A stretch of DNA of 64,000 bases, taken from assembly GCA_944324135.1 (NCBI GenBank), contig CALUVE010000002.1, positions 1 through 64,000 of the forward strand, written 5' to 3'. The translations under genes and the position numbers were made by a program. Origin of the DNA: Candidatus Gastranaerophilales bacterium. GTDB taxonomy: Bacteria > Cyanobacteriota > Vampirovibrionia > Gastranaerophilales > Gastranaerophilaceae. Shown piece after piece: positions 1 through 7,939 of the stretch (the first letter of the stretch is position 1; each line of letters begins with the position of its first letter). The notes beneath the pieces are model-generated. The model searched no databases and was not told where the DNA came from. It worked only from the letters and a program-made list of their open reading frames with translations.

Positions 1-17
1 TTGAAGTCCTTGGTTCC

Positions 18-79
18 CTCTAGCAAAACGATACTCAATCGTTTTGCTCGGCAGAGTGAGTTGCGGCATATTTTTTTTA
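18..79. repeat. Repeat A, copy 1 (hairpin plus conserved tail)
   Basis: A 10-bp perfect inverted repeat (GCAAAACGAT / ATCGTTTTGC with a short ACTCA loop) is followed by a conserved GGCAGAGTGAGTTGCGGCAT tail and a T-run. The same unit recurs at 1955-2010 in the same orientation. Immediately after it, 81-102 is a further perfect hairpin (TCAAAATTC / GAATTTTGA). No open reading frame fits here. It is probably a non-coding dispersed element rather than a terminator, because the T-run lies about 25 nt from the stem. Confidence 0.75.
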
Positions 80-103
80 ATCAAAATTCTCACGAATTTT
101 GAA

Positions 104-180
104 GTAGTAGGTTGTGGTAAATTTTAATTTACCACAACAAAAGTGTTTCGGTAATCAGAGATTACCAAAACCTACGAACT
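104..180. repeat. Repeat B, copy 1 (77-bp nested palindrome)
   Basis: This is a 77-bp unit with outer arms GTAGGTT / AACCTAC, an inner 11-bp perfect stem (GTTGTGGTAAA / TTTACCACAAC) and a second small hairpin (GGTAAT / ATTACC). It can fold into a multi-branched structure. It recurs almost identically and in the same orientation at 1877-1953 and 6036-6112. The tolC-like gene piece starts abruptly at its right edge, so the element marks a recombination junction. Confidence 0.85.
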
Positions 181-423
181 GATAAAAATCGTAAAATATC
201 AGATGAAAGATATGATATTGAACTTCAAAAATTTGATTTAGCAGAAAAAAAACGTGAGATTGGCGCTTCTGAAAATATTGAATATTTAAAAGCACAAGAA
301 AGATTGTTGGAATGTGAAAATTTGAAAATTTCAGGCAGAATAAATTATCTTATTGCAACAATAAATTTGTATAAGGCTGTTGGTGGCAAAGATTATAATA
401 ATCTTGAAGAAAGTTCTCTTTAA
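181..423 (+). pseudogene. TolC-like outer-membrane efflux protein, C-terminal fragment
   Basis: An open frame of 80 codons with no start codon runs from the edge of repeat B to a TAA stop. The translation is a long amphipathic helix rich in Lys/Glu ending in ISGRINYLIATINLYKAVGG, which matches the C-terminal helix and 'LYKALGGG' ending of TolC-family outer-membrane channels. A full family member has about 420-480 residues, so more than 80 percent is missing. The abrupt join to the repeat suggests that recombination at the repeat removed the 5' part. It is presumably not expressed as a functional channel. Confidence 0.6.
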
Positions 424-438
424 TGCTACATTCTTTTT

Positions 439-693
439 ATGAATGTATTTGCTGATAAATGTTTTAAAAATCCAATAGATATTATTAAAGCATTTGATAA
501 TAAATCTTTTATTGAGGTTTTTGATAAAATTAATAATACTTTCCCAAGTTGTTTGACAAAAACTGCTCAAACTGACGATAATTTAATTATGGGATTAGAA
601 CATAAAAATTTGCCAATTTATGGTGTACAGTATCATCCTGAGGCTATTTTAACAGAATTTGGACATGAAATTTTTAAAAATTTTATATCCTGA
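439..693 (+). pseudogene. Glutamine amidotransferase (TrpG/PabA-type) C-terminal fragment
   Basis: This 84-codon frame ends in PIYGVQYHPEAILTEFGHEI, the C-terminal signature of class I glutamine amidotransferases of anthranilate/aminodeoxychorismate synthase (the catalytic His is in QYHPE and the Glu follows). The nucleophilic-Cys domain is absent, so it cannot be an active glutaminase. The first ~35 residues (NPIDIIKAFDNKSFIEVFDK) instead resemble the start of PabB-type chorismate-binding subunits, suggesting an internal deletion fused a pabB start to a trpG/pabA end; this second assignment is weaker. It is most likely a decayed gene between the tolC fragment and an intact glycosyltransferase. 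Confidence 0.6.
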
Positions 694-728
694 TCAACAT
701 AATTTTATGAAAAAAAGGAATTAATTAT

Positions 729-1751
729 ATGAATAAAGATTATCCGAAAATTTCAGTTGTTATGCCTGTATATAATACAGATGAAATGCCATTAAGGCGT
801 TCTATAGAGAGTATTTTAAATCAAACTTATGGAAATTTTGAGTTTCTTATAATTAATGACGGTTCAGTTAATAATGTGAAAGATGTCGTTTTATCGTATG
901 ACGATGAAAGGATTATCTATATAGAAAATGAAAGTAATAAAGGGATAGAATATTCTCTAAACAGGGGATTTAAGCTCGCAAAAGGAGAATATATTGCAAG
1001 AATGGATTCTGATGATTATTCGTATCCTCAAAGATTTGAAAAACAAATAAATCTTATGGATTCAGATTTGTCAATAGATCTTAGTACTGGAGCGATGAAA
1101 GTATTTGATGAATATAATAACAGAACTTTTGTATATGGTGATGCAGATATTTTAAATGATTATTTATATCAGAAAGTTTGTTTATGCTTGAATGTGAACT
1201 TTGTTTGTCATCCTCTTGTTATGATTCGTAGAGCATTGGTTGAAAAATATAATTTATATTATTCAGAAGATTATAAATATGCAGAAGATTATGAATTATG
1301 GAGCAGGTGTTTTAAAAATTTAAAAATTGTTAATATTCCAGAAGTTCTGTTGATTTATTATCGTTCTACAAATAGTGTTTCTGTAAAGCATAATAAACTT
1401 CAAAGGATAAATGCATTAAGGATTTCTCTTGACAATTTAAAAAAATATTATGGTAAAGATTTTAATAAGTTGGTAGATGTTGAATATAAGATTGTAAATA
1501 ATGAGAAATTAACATATAGAGATGTGAAACTTTATATGGATTACTATACATATTTAACAACACTATATGAAGCAAAAAAATATGGGGTTATATGTGTTGA
1601 TAAGTATTTAAAAAATTTTATTGAATTAATTAAATTATCTGACTTTGATATAAGATTGTTTAGTTTATTATTTCAAAGCAAGGTTTTAGTATATTTTATT
1701 TTGAAATATTGGAAAATGTTACGAAAAAACTTGCTAAACCTAGGTAAATAA
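729..1751 (+). CDS. Glycosyltransferase family 2
   Basis: This is an inverting GT-A glycosyltransferase, expected to act at the cytoplasmic face on surface glycan or O-antigen-type oligosaccharide. The N-terminal strand reads ISVVMPVYNTD (residues 8-18), followed by the LIINDGS nucleotide-binding segment. The metal-binding DXD lies in RMDSDD (Asp93-Ser94-Asp95), and the ED of the acceptor-site helix is in YAEDYELWSR. At 340 aa it is complete for the family, with a basic hydrophobic tail. A GGAA-type Shine-Dalgarno lies just upstream of the ATG. The gene sits alone on the plus strand between repeat B copies 1 and 2 and ends at a strong hairpin. Base composition is very AT-rich, as in the whole 1-6 kb mosaic. 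Donor and acceptor cannot be read from sequence. Confidence 0.9.
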   Translation: MNKDYPKISVVMPVYNTDEMPLRRSIESILNQTYGNFEFLIINDGSVNNVKDVVLSYDDERIIYIENESNKGIEYSLNRGFKLAKGEYIARMDSDDYSYPQRFEKQINLMDSDLSIDLSTGAMKVFDEYNNRTFVYGDADILNDYLYQKVCLCLNVNFVCHPLVMIRRALVEKYNLYYSEDYKYAEDYELWSRCFKNLKIVNIPEVLLIYYRSTNSVSVKHNKLQRINALRISLDNLKKYYGKDFNKLVDVEYKIVNNEKLTYRDVKLYMDYYTYLTTLYEAKKYGVICVDKYLKNFIELIKLSDFDIRLFSLLFQSKVLVYFILKYWKMLRKNLLNLGK

Positions 1752-1786
1752 TTTATAATTGGGGGACTTATATAGCAAATTCCACT

Positions 1787-1833
1787 AAATAGGTTAAAAT
1801 GGTTATCAATGTTCAGTTTTAACCTATTTTTCA
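1787..1833 (+). terminator. Rho-independent terminator of the GT2 gene
   Basis: There is a perfect 13-bp stem (AAATAGGTTAAAA / TTTTAACCTATTT) with a 17-nt loop followed by T's, 36 bp after the stop codon. Confidence 0.8.
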
Positions 1834-1876
1834 TTCCTCCCGCACCTAGGCAAATTTTTTCTTTTCATTTTCTTAA

Positions 1877-1953
1877 GTAGTAGGTTGTGGTAAATTTTAA
1901 TTTACCACAACAAAAGTGTTTCGGTAATCAGAGATTACCCAAACCTACGAACT
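1877..1953. repeat. Repeat B, copy 2 (77-bp nested palindrome)
   Basis: This is nearly identical to 104-180 in the same orientation, with a single substitution visible in the small hairpin region (ATTACCC for ATTACCA). With copy 1 it forms a direct repeat bracketing a 1.7-kb segment. Confidence 0.88.
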
Positions 1954-1954
1954 C

Positions 1955-2010
1955 TCGCAAAACGATACTCAATCGTTTTGCTGGGCAGAGTGAGTTGCGG
2001 CATATTTTTT
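1955..2010. repeat. Repeat A, copy 2
   Basis: Same hairpin, conserved GGCAGAGTGAGTTGCGGCAT tail and T-run as at 18-79. Here it directly follows repeat B, while copy 1 precedes repeat B, so the A and B modules are independently combined. Confidence 0.78.
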
Positions 2011-2030
2011 TAATATTTTATTTACAAGTA

Positions 2031-3017
2031 TTACTTAATCCAAAATAGTAGTTTACGTGGAAGAAGTTTTGTGCGCAGAATTTTGGGAATTTCTATGTAT
2101 AGCCCCTTTTGACTGATTTTAAATCTAATTTGTGAGCTAAGAATATGCATTAATATAGCACCCAGTAGTATAAATTTCTTTTTAGCGTCAACACCGTTAA
2201 AAATATCACATATATTATAGCTATATATTCCATTTGTCGATAAAAAATATTCCATTGAACCATAAAAAGATCTTCCTAAGTAGAGACATCCACAACATTT
2301 TTGTCGGATTCTTTTATCCGTAATCATTTGATAAGAATTAACCATTCCTGAAAATAAGCTAAAGTTGGCAATTCTGAAATGAATATTTTCTTTATAGCCT
2401 CTTTTATAACCCATATTTTCTCCCTTATCCATATTTTGGACAAGGATGGTATGTTGAGGCACAAAAAAAGTTTTGTTTTTATTTACACACTCGCAAACCA
2501 ATGCCTGATGTGGAAATGAGTTATAAATATTAGCATAGGCGTTATGAATGACATCATCAGATAACAATTCAGACTTGTAAATGCCGGCTGGGAGGAAACA
2601 CAATTCATTAACAATAACTTCAATAGGTAAGTTGTTACCTTTTGTGAGGTGTTCAGTTAAAATAATATCCCTTTCTTCACGAATAGCCTGTTCAATTTCA
2701 GACCAATATGTCCAGTCATAATTGTCATCATCGCACAAAATCCAGAAATATTTTTTACTAACAAGTTCAAAAGCACGGATAATATTTGCATTTCCACCAA
2801 TATTTCGTGTGTTTATTATATGTTTGATTTTAGGAAATTTCGTTTTATATTCTTGTATTAATTCAGATGTCCCATCAGTAGATTTATTATCAAGAATCGT
2901 TATTGGAAAATTTCTTATAGGAGAATTTATCGTAAATATTTGTTCAAAAGTTTTTTGTAGCAAATCTTTGCGGTTATAAGTTATTAAAATTATTTCCAGC
3001 GTATCTTCTATATTCAA
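2031..3017 (-). CDS. Glycosyltransferase family 2
   Basis: This 328-aa GT-A fold glycosyltransferase has an N-terminal EIILITYNR motif, then NFPITILDNKSTDGT and RNIGGNANI. The metal-binding acidic cluster is WILCDDDN (Asp96-98). It is a clear paralogue of the gene at 13183-14280: both share LITYNR, SPI.NFPI.I.DN.STD.T, NIGGNANI and a W..W.E.E helix. It ends a tight minus-strand run, 2 bp after the pyruvyltransferase-like gene and downstream of the radical SAM gene, so the three are likely co-transcribed. It probably adds one sugar to the same surface glycan. The C-terminal third is hydrophobic/basic, consistent with membrane association. Substrate unknown. Confidence 0.88.
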   Translation of the reverse strand: MNIEDTLEIILITYNRKDLLQKTFEQIFTINSPIRNFPITILDNKSTDGTSELIQEYKTKFPKIKHIINTRNIGGNANIIRAFELVSKKYFWILCDDDNYDWTYWSEIEQAIREERDIILTEHLTKGNNLPIEVIVNELCFLPAGIYKSELLSDDVIHNAYANIYNSFPHQALVCECVNKNKTFFVPQHTILVQNMDKGENMGYKRGYKENIHFRIANFSLFSGMVNSYQMITDKRIRQKCCGCLYLGRSFYGSMEYFLSTNGIYSYNICDIFNGVDAKKKFILLGAILMHILSSQIRFKISQKGLYIEIPKILRTKLLPRKLLFWIK

Positions 3018-3019
3018 CT

Positions 3020-4405
3020 CTACCTCCTAAATTTACACTTAATTCCTAATATTGTTATAACTTTGTGTTGGTTTTCCTCTTTCACTGAAAATAATTTCTC
3101 TAAAACGCTTATTTTAGGCGTATTAATCAAAGTATTTTCTAGATGTTCCAGCTTATTTTTTACAATATCTATCTTCTCTATATTTTTTAATTTTCTATCC
3201 TGCTCAATTAATTTTTTTTGCAGAGCTGAATTACTCATACGTAGCCGTATTAAATTCTGCCATATATCATCATCTTTGACGTTGCTATATAGCTTCAAAG
3301 AAGGTTGAGTATCATAAACTTCTTTACCATTCGATGAGTATATTGAAAGTCCGTTTTTGTGTAAAAATTCCACATAATTTTCATAAAGTGCGGGATAGGA
3401 ATCGTTCATTGCATCTACATCAACTTCATCATAAATTTTAAATACATCTGCTTCATAATTAACATCCAAACGTACAGGAATATTTAACAATTTACACATC
3501 TCTGCAGCCCTGGCATCACCATTACGGCATACTGCAGGAATCCCTGCATTTAAAGATATTATAGAACCGTGAACACGATTACCAATTGTGAAACTAAACT
3601 GTGATACAAATTTTCGCCAATCATCAATGTTTGAAAATATTCTATATTTTCGAGCAAAAAACTTTTCGCATTGTTCTGGCGTCAATGGAATATCAAAATT
3701 ATTAAATGCTACTGTTTTTATAATATCTGTTTCTTGAAAATCTTGACAAATTTGAAAACTGTTAAGAAGGTATTTATTAGTCACAGTGCTGGATAGTAAG
3801 ATATCTATACCTGGGGTAGTTAAATCTAGGGGTTTCTTAATAACTTTTCTTTCTGGCCCCATTTCATAAAAAGAGGGGCAGCCCATGGCTGTAACATTAT
3901 GAATTCCTAGATTATTCAAAACTTCTTCTGTGTAAAATCCTCTTACACCAATTTGAACACAACGCTCGGATAAGTATTGCAAAAATTTAACAACAATCGG
4001 TTTTAATTTTTTATGCAATTTGGAATCCAGACCACCAAAGGCATTGGCCCCTATTCCAGCGACAATTATGGGTATATTGATTTTGGAAAACATATAAATA
4101 AGTCTTTCGTAAGGAAGAGGAAACTCATTAATACGTATAAAATCCTGAATAATGAAAAAACAATGTGTACATTCACTATTGATAAAATCAATATCTGTAT
4201 CAACCTTAGAAAAATCGTAGTAGTAAATATTTTGAATATGTGGAACTTTTTTAAAACCACCGCACAATTCTTTTATTAATGAATACGTAATATACGAATT
4301 ACCTATATTATATTGTATAGAACGCATATATTTATCGAAAGTGGCAATATCACATTCGTCATAACATAAATTGCTATTAATAAAAAATGGTTTAAACTCT
4401 TTCAT
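3020..4405 (-). CDS. Polysaccharide pyruvyl transferase family protein
   Basis: The 461-aa protein has the fold signature of the polysaccharide pyruvyl transferase family (PF04230), whose members add pyruvate ketals from PEP to surface sugars. Visible motifs are IPIIVAGIGANAFGG (~115-130), the GVRG.YT/MGCPSFYEMGP segments, and the C-terminal nucleotide-sugar-like site GNRVHGSIISLNAGIPAV with its conserved RxHG. After residue ~385 comes a coiled coil, then a short tail 'ISVLEKLFSV..HKVITILGIKCKF' also found in two neighbours. It overlaps the upstream radical SAM gene by 14 bp, so translational coupling is likely. Family is confident; pyruvyl activity is inferred, since some relatives act on other substrates. 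Confidence 0.8.
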   Translation of the reverse strand: MKEFKPFFINSNLCYDECDIATFDKYMRSIQYNIGNSYITYSLIKELCGGFKKVPHIQNIYYYDFSKVDTDIDFINSECTHCFFIIQDFIRINEFPLPYERLIYMFSKINIPIIVAGIGANAFGGLDSKLHKKLKPIVVKFLQYLSERCVQIGVRGFYTEEVLNNLGIHNVTAMGCPSFYEMGPERKVIKKPLDLTTPGIDILLSSTVTNKYLLNSFQICQDFQETDIIKTVAFNNFDIPLTPEQCEKFFARKYRIFSNIDDWRKFVSQFSFTIGNRVHGSIISLNAGIPAVCRNGDARAAEMCKLLNIPVRLDVNYEADVFKIYDEVDVDAMNDSYPALYENYVEFLHKNGLSIYSSNGKEVYDTQPSLKLYSNVKDDDIWQNLIRLRMSNSALQKKLIEQDRKLKNIEKIDIVKNKLEHLENTLINTPKISVLEKLFSVKEENQHKVITILGIKCKFRR

Positions 4406-5912
4406 AATTTTCCTTACTTAAATTTCTACTAAATTTACATTTAATCCCTAAAATGCTCAAAACTTTGTGAGCCCCTTCATTTCTGACAGAAAAAATTTTT
4501 TGGAATGTTGTTGGGCGTGAAAAATAATTTGATAGTTCTTTAGAAAAGTTGTGATTTGTTTCTTTAATTTCTTGTAAATTTTTAGCTAATATTTCATTTA
4601 TGTTGTATATCTCATCGTGCATACACTGCATATCCTGTTTTAAGTTTTGTAAATCTGAGGATAATGTTTTATTAATTTTACAAATCTCATTTTGGGCAGT
4701 TAATACATCTTCTTTCACTTCTTTAACTTCTTGTGTCAGAGCGTTTGTGATATTTGTATACTTATTAAATACACTTTCAATTTTAATTATGCTATCAACA
4801 GTATTATCCTTTTGTAGATTATTCAATTCATATTTTTCTCTATAAGATTTAGGGCTATTTTTATACTCTGTCGCATAGGCTTTGAGTTTTTTAACTGCTT
4901 CTACGCCCTGTTTTGTATTCTCACTCAGATAATCACTCAGAAATATATAATTAATCTGCATAACTTCTGTGATAATGTAATACATTTTACCGGCTACTTT
5001 TAGTAACTCGTCAGGAATTTTACCGTCATCATGTTTCCGCTTTAACCAGTCAACATCAATACTAATCCTGAAGAGTTTTTTTTGTTTATTAGAAATTAGT
5101 TTGCATAAACGTAGAAATCCAAAAATATTCTCATCATCGGAATTTGTCATATCATCAAGAAGTATATATTTCAGAAAAATCTCGTCAAAGGTCTCATTAA
5201 CTGCATAGTTATAAAGATTTTCGGTAACATTGTAAAAATAATCTTTTCGACGAATATATTCATAAGTTGCAGGGGTTCCGCAATCAACAGAAGTAATTAA
5301 AACCTTATGAATGTTATTATAGCCTTTTTTTATAATATCAATCAGTTTATTAACCCTATCCACAATTGTAGAATTTGAAAGCAGATAAAATGTTGAATTT
5401 TCCCATGTTTCACTCATAAAATCCAGTGTTTTATCAATTCCATCAAGCAATAATGGCTCTCCGCCGCCTAGGTCGAGAGCAAATTGTTTTTTATCCAAAA
5501 ATCCAATATCATAAAGGTGTTTTATAGTTTTATATAAATCTTTATATTTTTGATCAATAGGGGTGCTTCTTTGTTCATCAGTATAGAAACAATACCTGCA
5601 GTTTAAAGAGCATAGTGTGTGCGGGTGATATATCAAGTGTTTTATTGGTCCTATACCTGCATTTTCATCGTTGACTTCTTTTAGCAGGTTACAATTCTGA
5701 CATTCAGGTTGTGCTCCGTTATTTATTTCATTCAAAAATTTTTCACGTAGTCCTTGTATATCTTCGAGCGTAAGATTTTGGTAATCTGCATACATTTCAG
5801 AATTATCTGCCAAGTTAATCCAACGTACAGGACATGGATAAATATTCCCATTGTCGCGAATTTGAATTCCTGACATCTCATTCTTATTTAACCACTTACA
5901 AATCTTTACCAT
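4392..5912 (-). CDS. Radical SAM protein with C-terminal coiled coil
   Basis: The radical SAM [4Fe-4S] motif CSLNCRYC is at Cys101/Cys105/Cys108, with the SAM-binding GGGEP motif near residue 153. Upstream lie a CPVRW (Cys27) and a CQNC pair (Cys71/Cys74) that could bind an auxiliary cluster; a C-terminal SPASM domain is not evident. Residues ~375-455 form a long coiled coil, and the end carries the tail FQKIFSVR..AHKVLSILGIKCKF shared with the next gene. At 506 aa it is longer than most family members. It is first in the minus-strand trio with the pyruvyltransferase-like protein and GT2, so it probably modifies the same glycan or an associated peptide. Reaction not predictable. Confidence 0.8.
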   Translation of the reverse strand: MVKICKWLNKNEMSGIQIRDNGNIYPCPVRWINLADNSEMYADYQNLTLEDIQGLREKFLNEINNGAQPECQNCNLLKEVNDENAGIGPIKHLIYHPHTLCSLNCRYCFYTDEQRSTPIDQKYKDLYKTIKHLYDIGFLDKKQFALDLGGGEPLLLDGIDKTLDFMSETWENSTFYLLSNSTIVDRVNKLIDIIKKGYNNIHKVLITSVDCGTPATYEYIRRKDYFYNVTENLYNYAVNETFDEIFLKYILLDDMTNSDDENIFGFLRLCKLISNKQKKLFRISIDVDWLKRKHDDGKIPDELLKVAGKMYYIITEVMQINYIFLSDYLSENTKQGVEAVKKLKAYATEYKNSPKSYREKYELNNLQKDNTVDSIIKIESVFNKYTNITNALTQEVKEVKEDVLTAQNEICKINKTLSSDLQNLKQDMQCMHDEIYNINEILAKNLQEIKETNHNFSKELSNYFSRPTTFQKIFSVRNEGAHKVLSILGIKCKFSRNLSKENYERV

Positions 5913-6035
5913 AAATATTACTTACTATCATTTCTCTCTTAATTATTCTAAAATTAAAGCACTTATTATAAAATGTCGTGCTATATTGTAATATTTAAAT
6001 TTTAATGATATTTCAGGACATAATATCTCTGTATA

Positions 6036-6112
6036 ATAGTAGGTTGTGGTAAATTTTAATTTACCATAACAAAAATGTTTCGGTAATCAGAGATTACCAA
6101 AACCTACGAACT
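6036..6112. repeat. Repeat B, copy 3 (77-bp nested palindrome)
   Basis: Third copy in the same orientation as 104-180 and 1877-1953. It differs in a few bases (ACCATAAC for ACCACAAC breaks one stem pair; AAAATG for AAAGTG). It lies upstream of the minus-strand radical SAM gene and so marks the right border of the second glycan block. No repeat A accompanies it. Confidence 0.85.
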
Positions 6113-6201
6113 GCGGATATTACAAGCGGCGGGGAAACTTAAGTTGCTTGCATATTCAGTGCCATCTGTCAAAAAAAATTTTGTCCGGTTTTAAAATTAA
6201 T

Positions 6202-6582
6202 ATGAATTTAAGTATTTATAGTTTTAACAGTAACAATATTTCATTCGGTACAAAGGTTTATATAAATAAGCGTGAGTTAGAAGATGCTCTTCGGTCCGGA
6301 ATTTCCGCCGAACAAATTGCTGAAAATTTTAATGTAGATAAGTTCAGAATTTATAAGCTTTTAAAAAGGTACAATTTAGATTCTCCCAGAGCGTATAAAA
6401 ATTCTCTGAATAATCCTGATTACGCACGCATTCATGCCGAAATGCCCAGACTTGTAAACAGTGGCTATACAATCAAGGAAATAATGGATGCCCTTTCAGT
6501 GAGTAAATTTGTTGTTACTCGCTGGATAAAGCTTAATTTACCGGACGGGCTGAATGGATTGAAGCGTAAACGTAATATGTAA
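6202..6582 (+). CDS. Small protein with two helix-turn-helix segments
   Basis: The ATG at 6202 is preferred over a TTG 54 bp upstream, because the N-terminus then begins MNLSIYSFNSNNISFG, matching the short 'xSFG/TFTG' N-terminal signature of neighbouring proteins. Two HTH-like units follow: SAEQIAENFNVDKFRIYKLL (mature residues ~30-50) and YTIKEIMDALSVSKFVVTRW (~90-110), both of the type found in Hin-like or helix-turn-helix_23 resolvase tails. No catalytic recombinase domain is present. At 126 aa it may be a small DNA-binding regulator. It lies just after repeat B copy 3, in the opposite orientation to the glycan block. Function unknown. Confidence 0.6.
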   Translation: MNLSIYSFNSNNISFGTKVYINKRELEDALRSGISAEQIAENFNVDKFRIYKLLKRYNLDSPRAYKNSLNNPDYARIHAEMPRLVNSGYTIKEIMDALSVSKFVVTRWIKLNLPDGLNGLKRKRNM

Positions 6583-6587
6583 CGCTG

Positions 6588-6815
6588 CTAATTTTCTCCA
6601 TACCAGTCTACATTTCTTGTTGCGTACATTATTACTGCAATTATTACAAATAATCCCAAGCTGCCCAATAACAGCGCTAAATCTTGTAACAGAAGTAATA
6701 TGTACAAAAATGCGTATAGTAATGCCAGTAGTATTGTTATAATCGTTGTAAATCGCAAGTTTTGTCGTTTTGTGATTACGAAATATGTGTAGGCACTTAT
6801 TAGTCCTATAGTCAT
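6588..6815 (-). pseudogene. CreD-like inner-membrane protein, C-terminal fragment
   Basis: The 75-aa sequence contains two hydrophobic helices and ends LLLGSLGLFVIIAVIMYATR followed by VDWYGEN. That is the C-terminal signature of CreD/Cet inner-membrane proteins ('ALLLGSLGLF..L..VMY.TRKVDWY'). A complete CreD has about 450 residues, so only the last two transmembrane segments remain. The frame stays open about 16 codons upstream of the ATG, into further CreD-like residues (SAKEISAAMTIG) before a stop, which supports 5' truncation of a longer gene rather than a born-small protein. Expression as a tiny membrane protein cannot be excluded. Confidence 0.55.
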
Positions 6816-6946
6816 TGCTGCCGATATCTCCTTAGCACTACTTTCTATGATATGTTTTGTCAGTTTTTAAGTCAATATTCAAAATGAAAATGTAATATTT
6901 TTTTATATACAGGCAAAAAAATTTGTTTACATGTTTTTGGTGCAAT

Positions 6947-7939
6947 ATGCAGATAGCCGCTTTAAATTTTAATTCATACCCCAATTATCAAAAATCCAAA
7001 GAAAATCAGACTTTTACAGGATACCGCTCTGCTTTTTCAAGAAATTTGGATGCAGTGCTTCTCAAACACCGTGTAACCCGTGATGATGCTAAAAATTTGT
7101 CTGATTTGCTTACCCGTTTTCTTGATAAACATTTGCATAAAAATTATTTGCTTGGAGCAGGGTTTCATGGTAGAGTTTACAAACTTGATGATAAATATGC
7201 CATAAAAGTGCCGAATACACGCGCTGATTTATTCTTTTTCGAAAATATTCCAAAGAGAAAATTCGGTGCTTTAAAAACTTATTATGGTGAAACAGTTGCA
7301 AATTTTACTGATGCTAAAATATTGAGGAATGTTTCCTCAACAGGTTCTCACACTCAGGTTGGTGTGCCCGAAAGACTACTTTTAACATCTTATCCGGATG
7401 AACGTTTGGCATATTATTATAATATTTATTTGCCAAAGTTTGCTGATGTGCCTCAGCGCGCTTTTGATGCTGTTGCTAAAGATTTTGATACTTTGAACAA
7501 GATGGGGCGCGGTGCAAAAAACTATACGTTTGATTTCCAAAACCCGAATAACTTTGTGCTGGTCGGGAATACCCTTAGAATTACTGACTGTATTGCCCTA
7601 ACAAGTGTAAAAAATCCTAATACCATGGCTGAAATGCTTGTTATATTTTTAACTAAAATGAATATTAATTCTTTTGCGGATTACAGTATCGAGGCTGAAA
7701 AACCAAGAAAAACTCTTTTGAAAAAGATTATTCTTGCCGGCATGAAGTGTAATCTTGATATCGGTACATGCGGCGCCGATAGGGTGATTTGGACTAATAT
7801 TATTGAAAATATCTGTGATTTAAAGGTCTCTGGAGATGGTGTTATTTCAACTCTTCAGGAATATCAAAAGCTGTTCACTGATACCAAATTGCGTCTTAAA
7901 TTTACTAATGATTATCTGGATTCAATTTGTAATGTTTGA
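6947..7939 (+). CDS. Protein-kinase-like protein (divergent)
   Basis: The ATG at 6947 is chosen over an upstream TTG because it gives MQIAALNFNSYP..NQTFTGYRSAF, with the TFTG signature seen in other proteins here. The start of a kinase fold is recognisable: LGAGFHGRVYKLDDKYAIKV looks like a Gly-rich loop (GxGxxGxVYKL) with the VAIK lysine. About 100 residues later, YTFDFQNPNNFVLVGNTLRI then TDCIAL resembles a catalytic loop (D..xPNNF) and a DFG-like metal Asp (TDC). The classical HRD is replaced. At 330 aa it could be a small kinase, a toxin-type kinase or a pseudokinase. It converges with the DUF2023 gene, 0 bp apart. Family call moderate; activity unknown. Confidence 0.5.
   Translation: MQIAALNFNSYPNYQKSKENQTFTGYRSAFSRNLDAVLLKHRVTRDDAKNLSDLLTRFLDKHLHKNYLLGAGFHGRVYKLDDKYAIKVPNTRADLFFFENIPKRKFGALKTYYGETVANFTDAKILRNVSSTGSHTQVGVPERLLLTSYPDERLAYYYNIYLPKFADVPQRAFDAVAKDFDTLNKMGRGAKNYTFDFQNPNNFVLVGNTLRITDCIALTSVKNPNTMAEMLVIFLTKMNINSFADYSIEAEKPRKTLLKKIILAGMKCNLDIGTCGADRVIWTNIIENICDLKVSGDGVISTLQEYQKLFTDTKLRLKFTNDYLDSICNV

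Noticed and set aside
104-180. Repeat B as an integron attC site
   Set aside because: The outer arms are GTAGGTT then AACCTAC, the wrong polarity for RYYYAAC...GTTRRRY, and no integrase is near.
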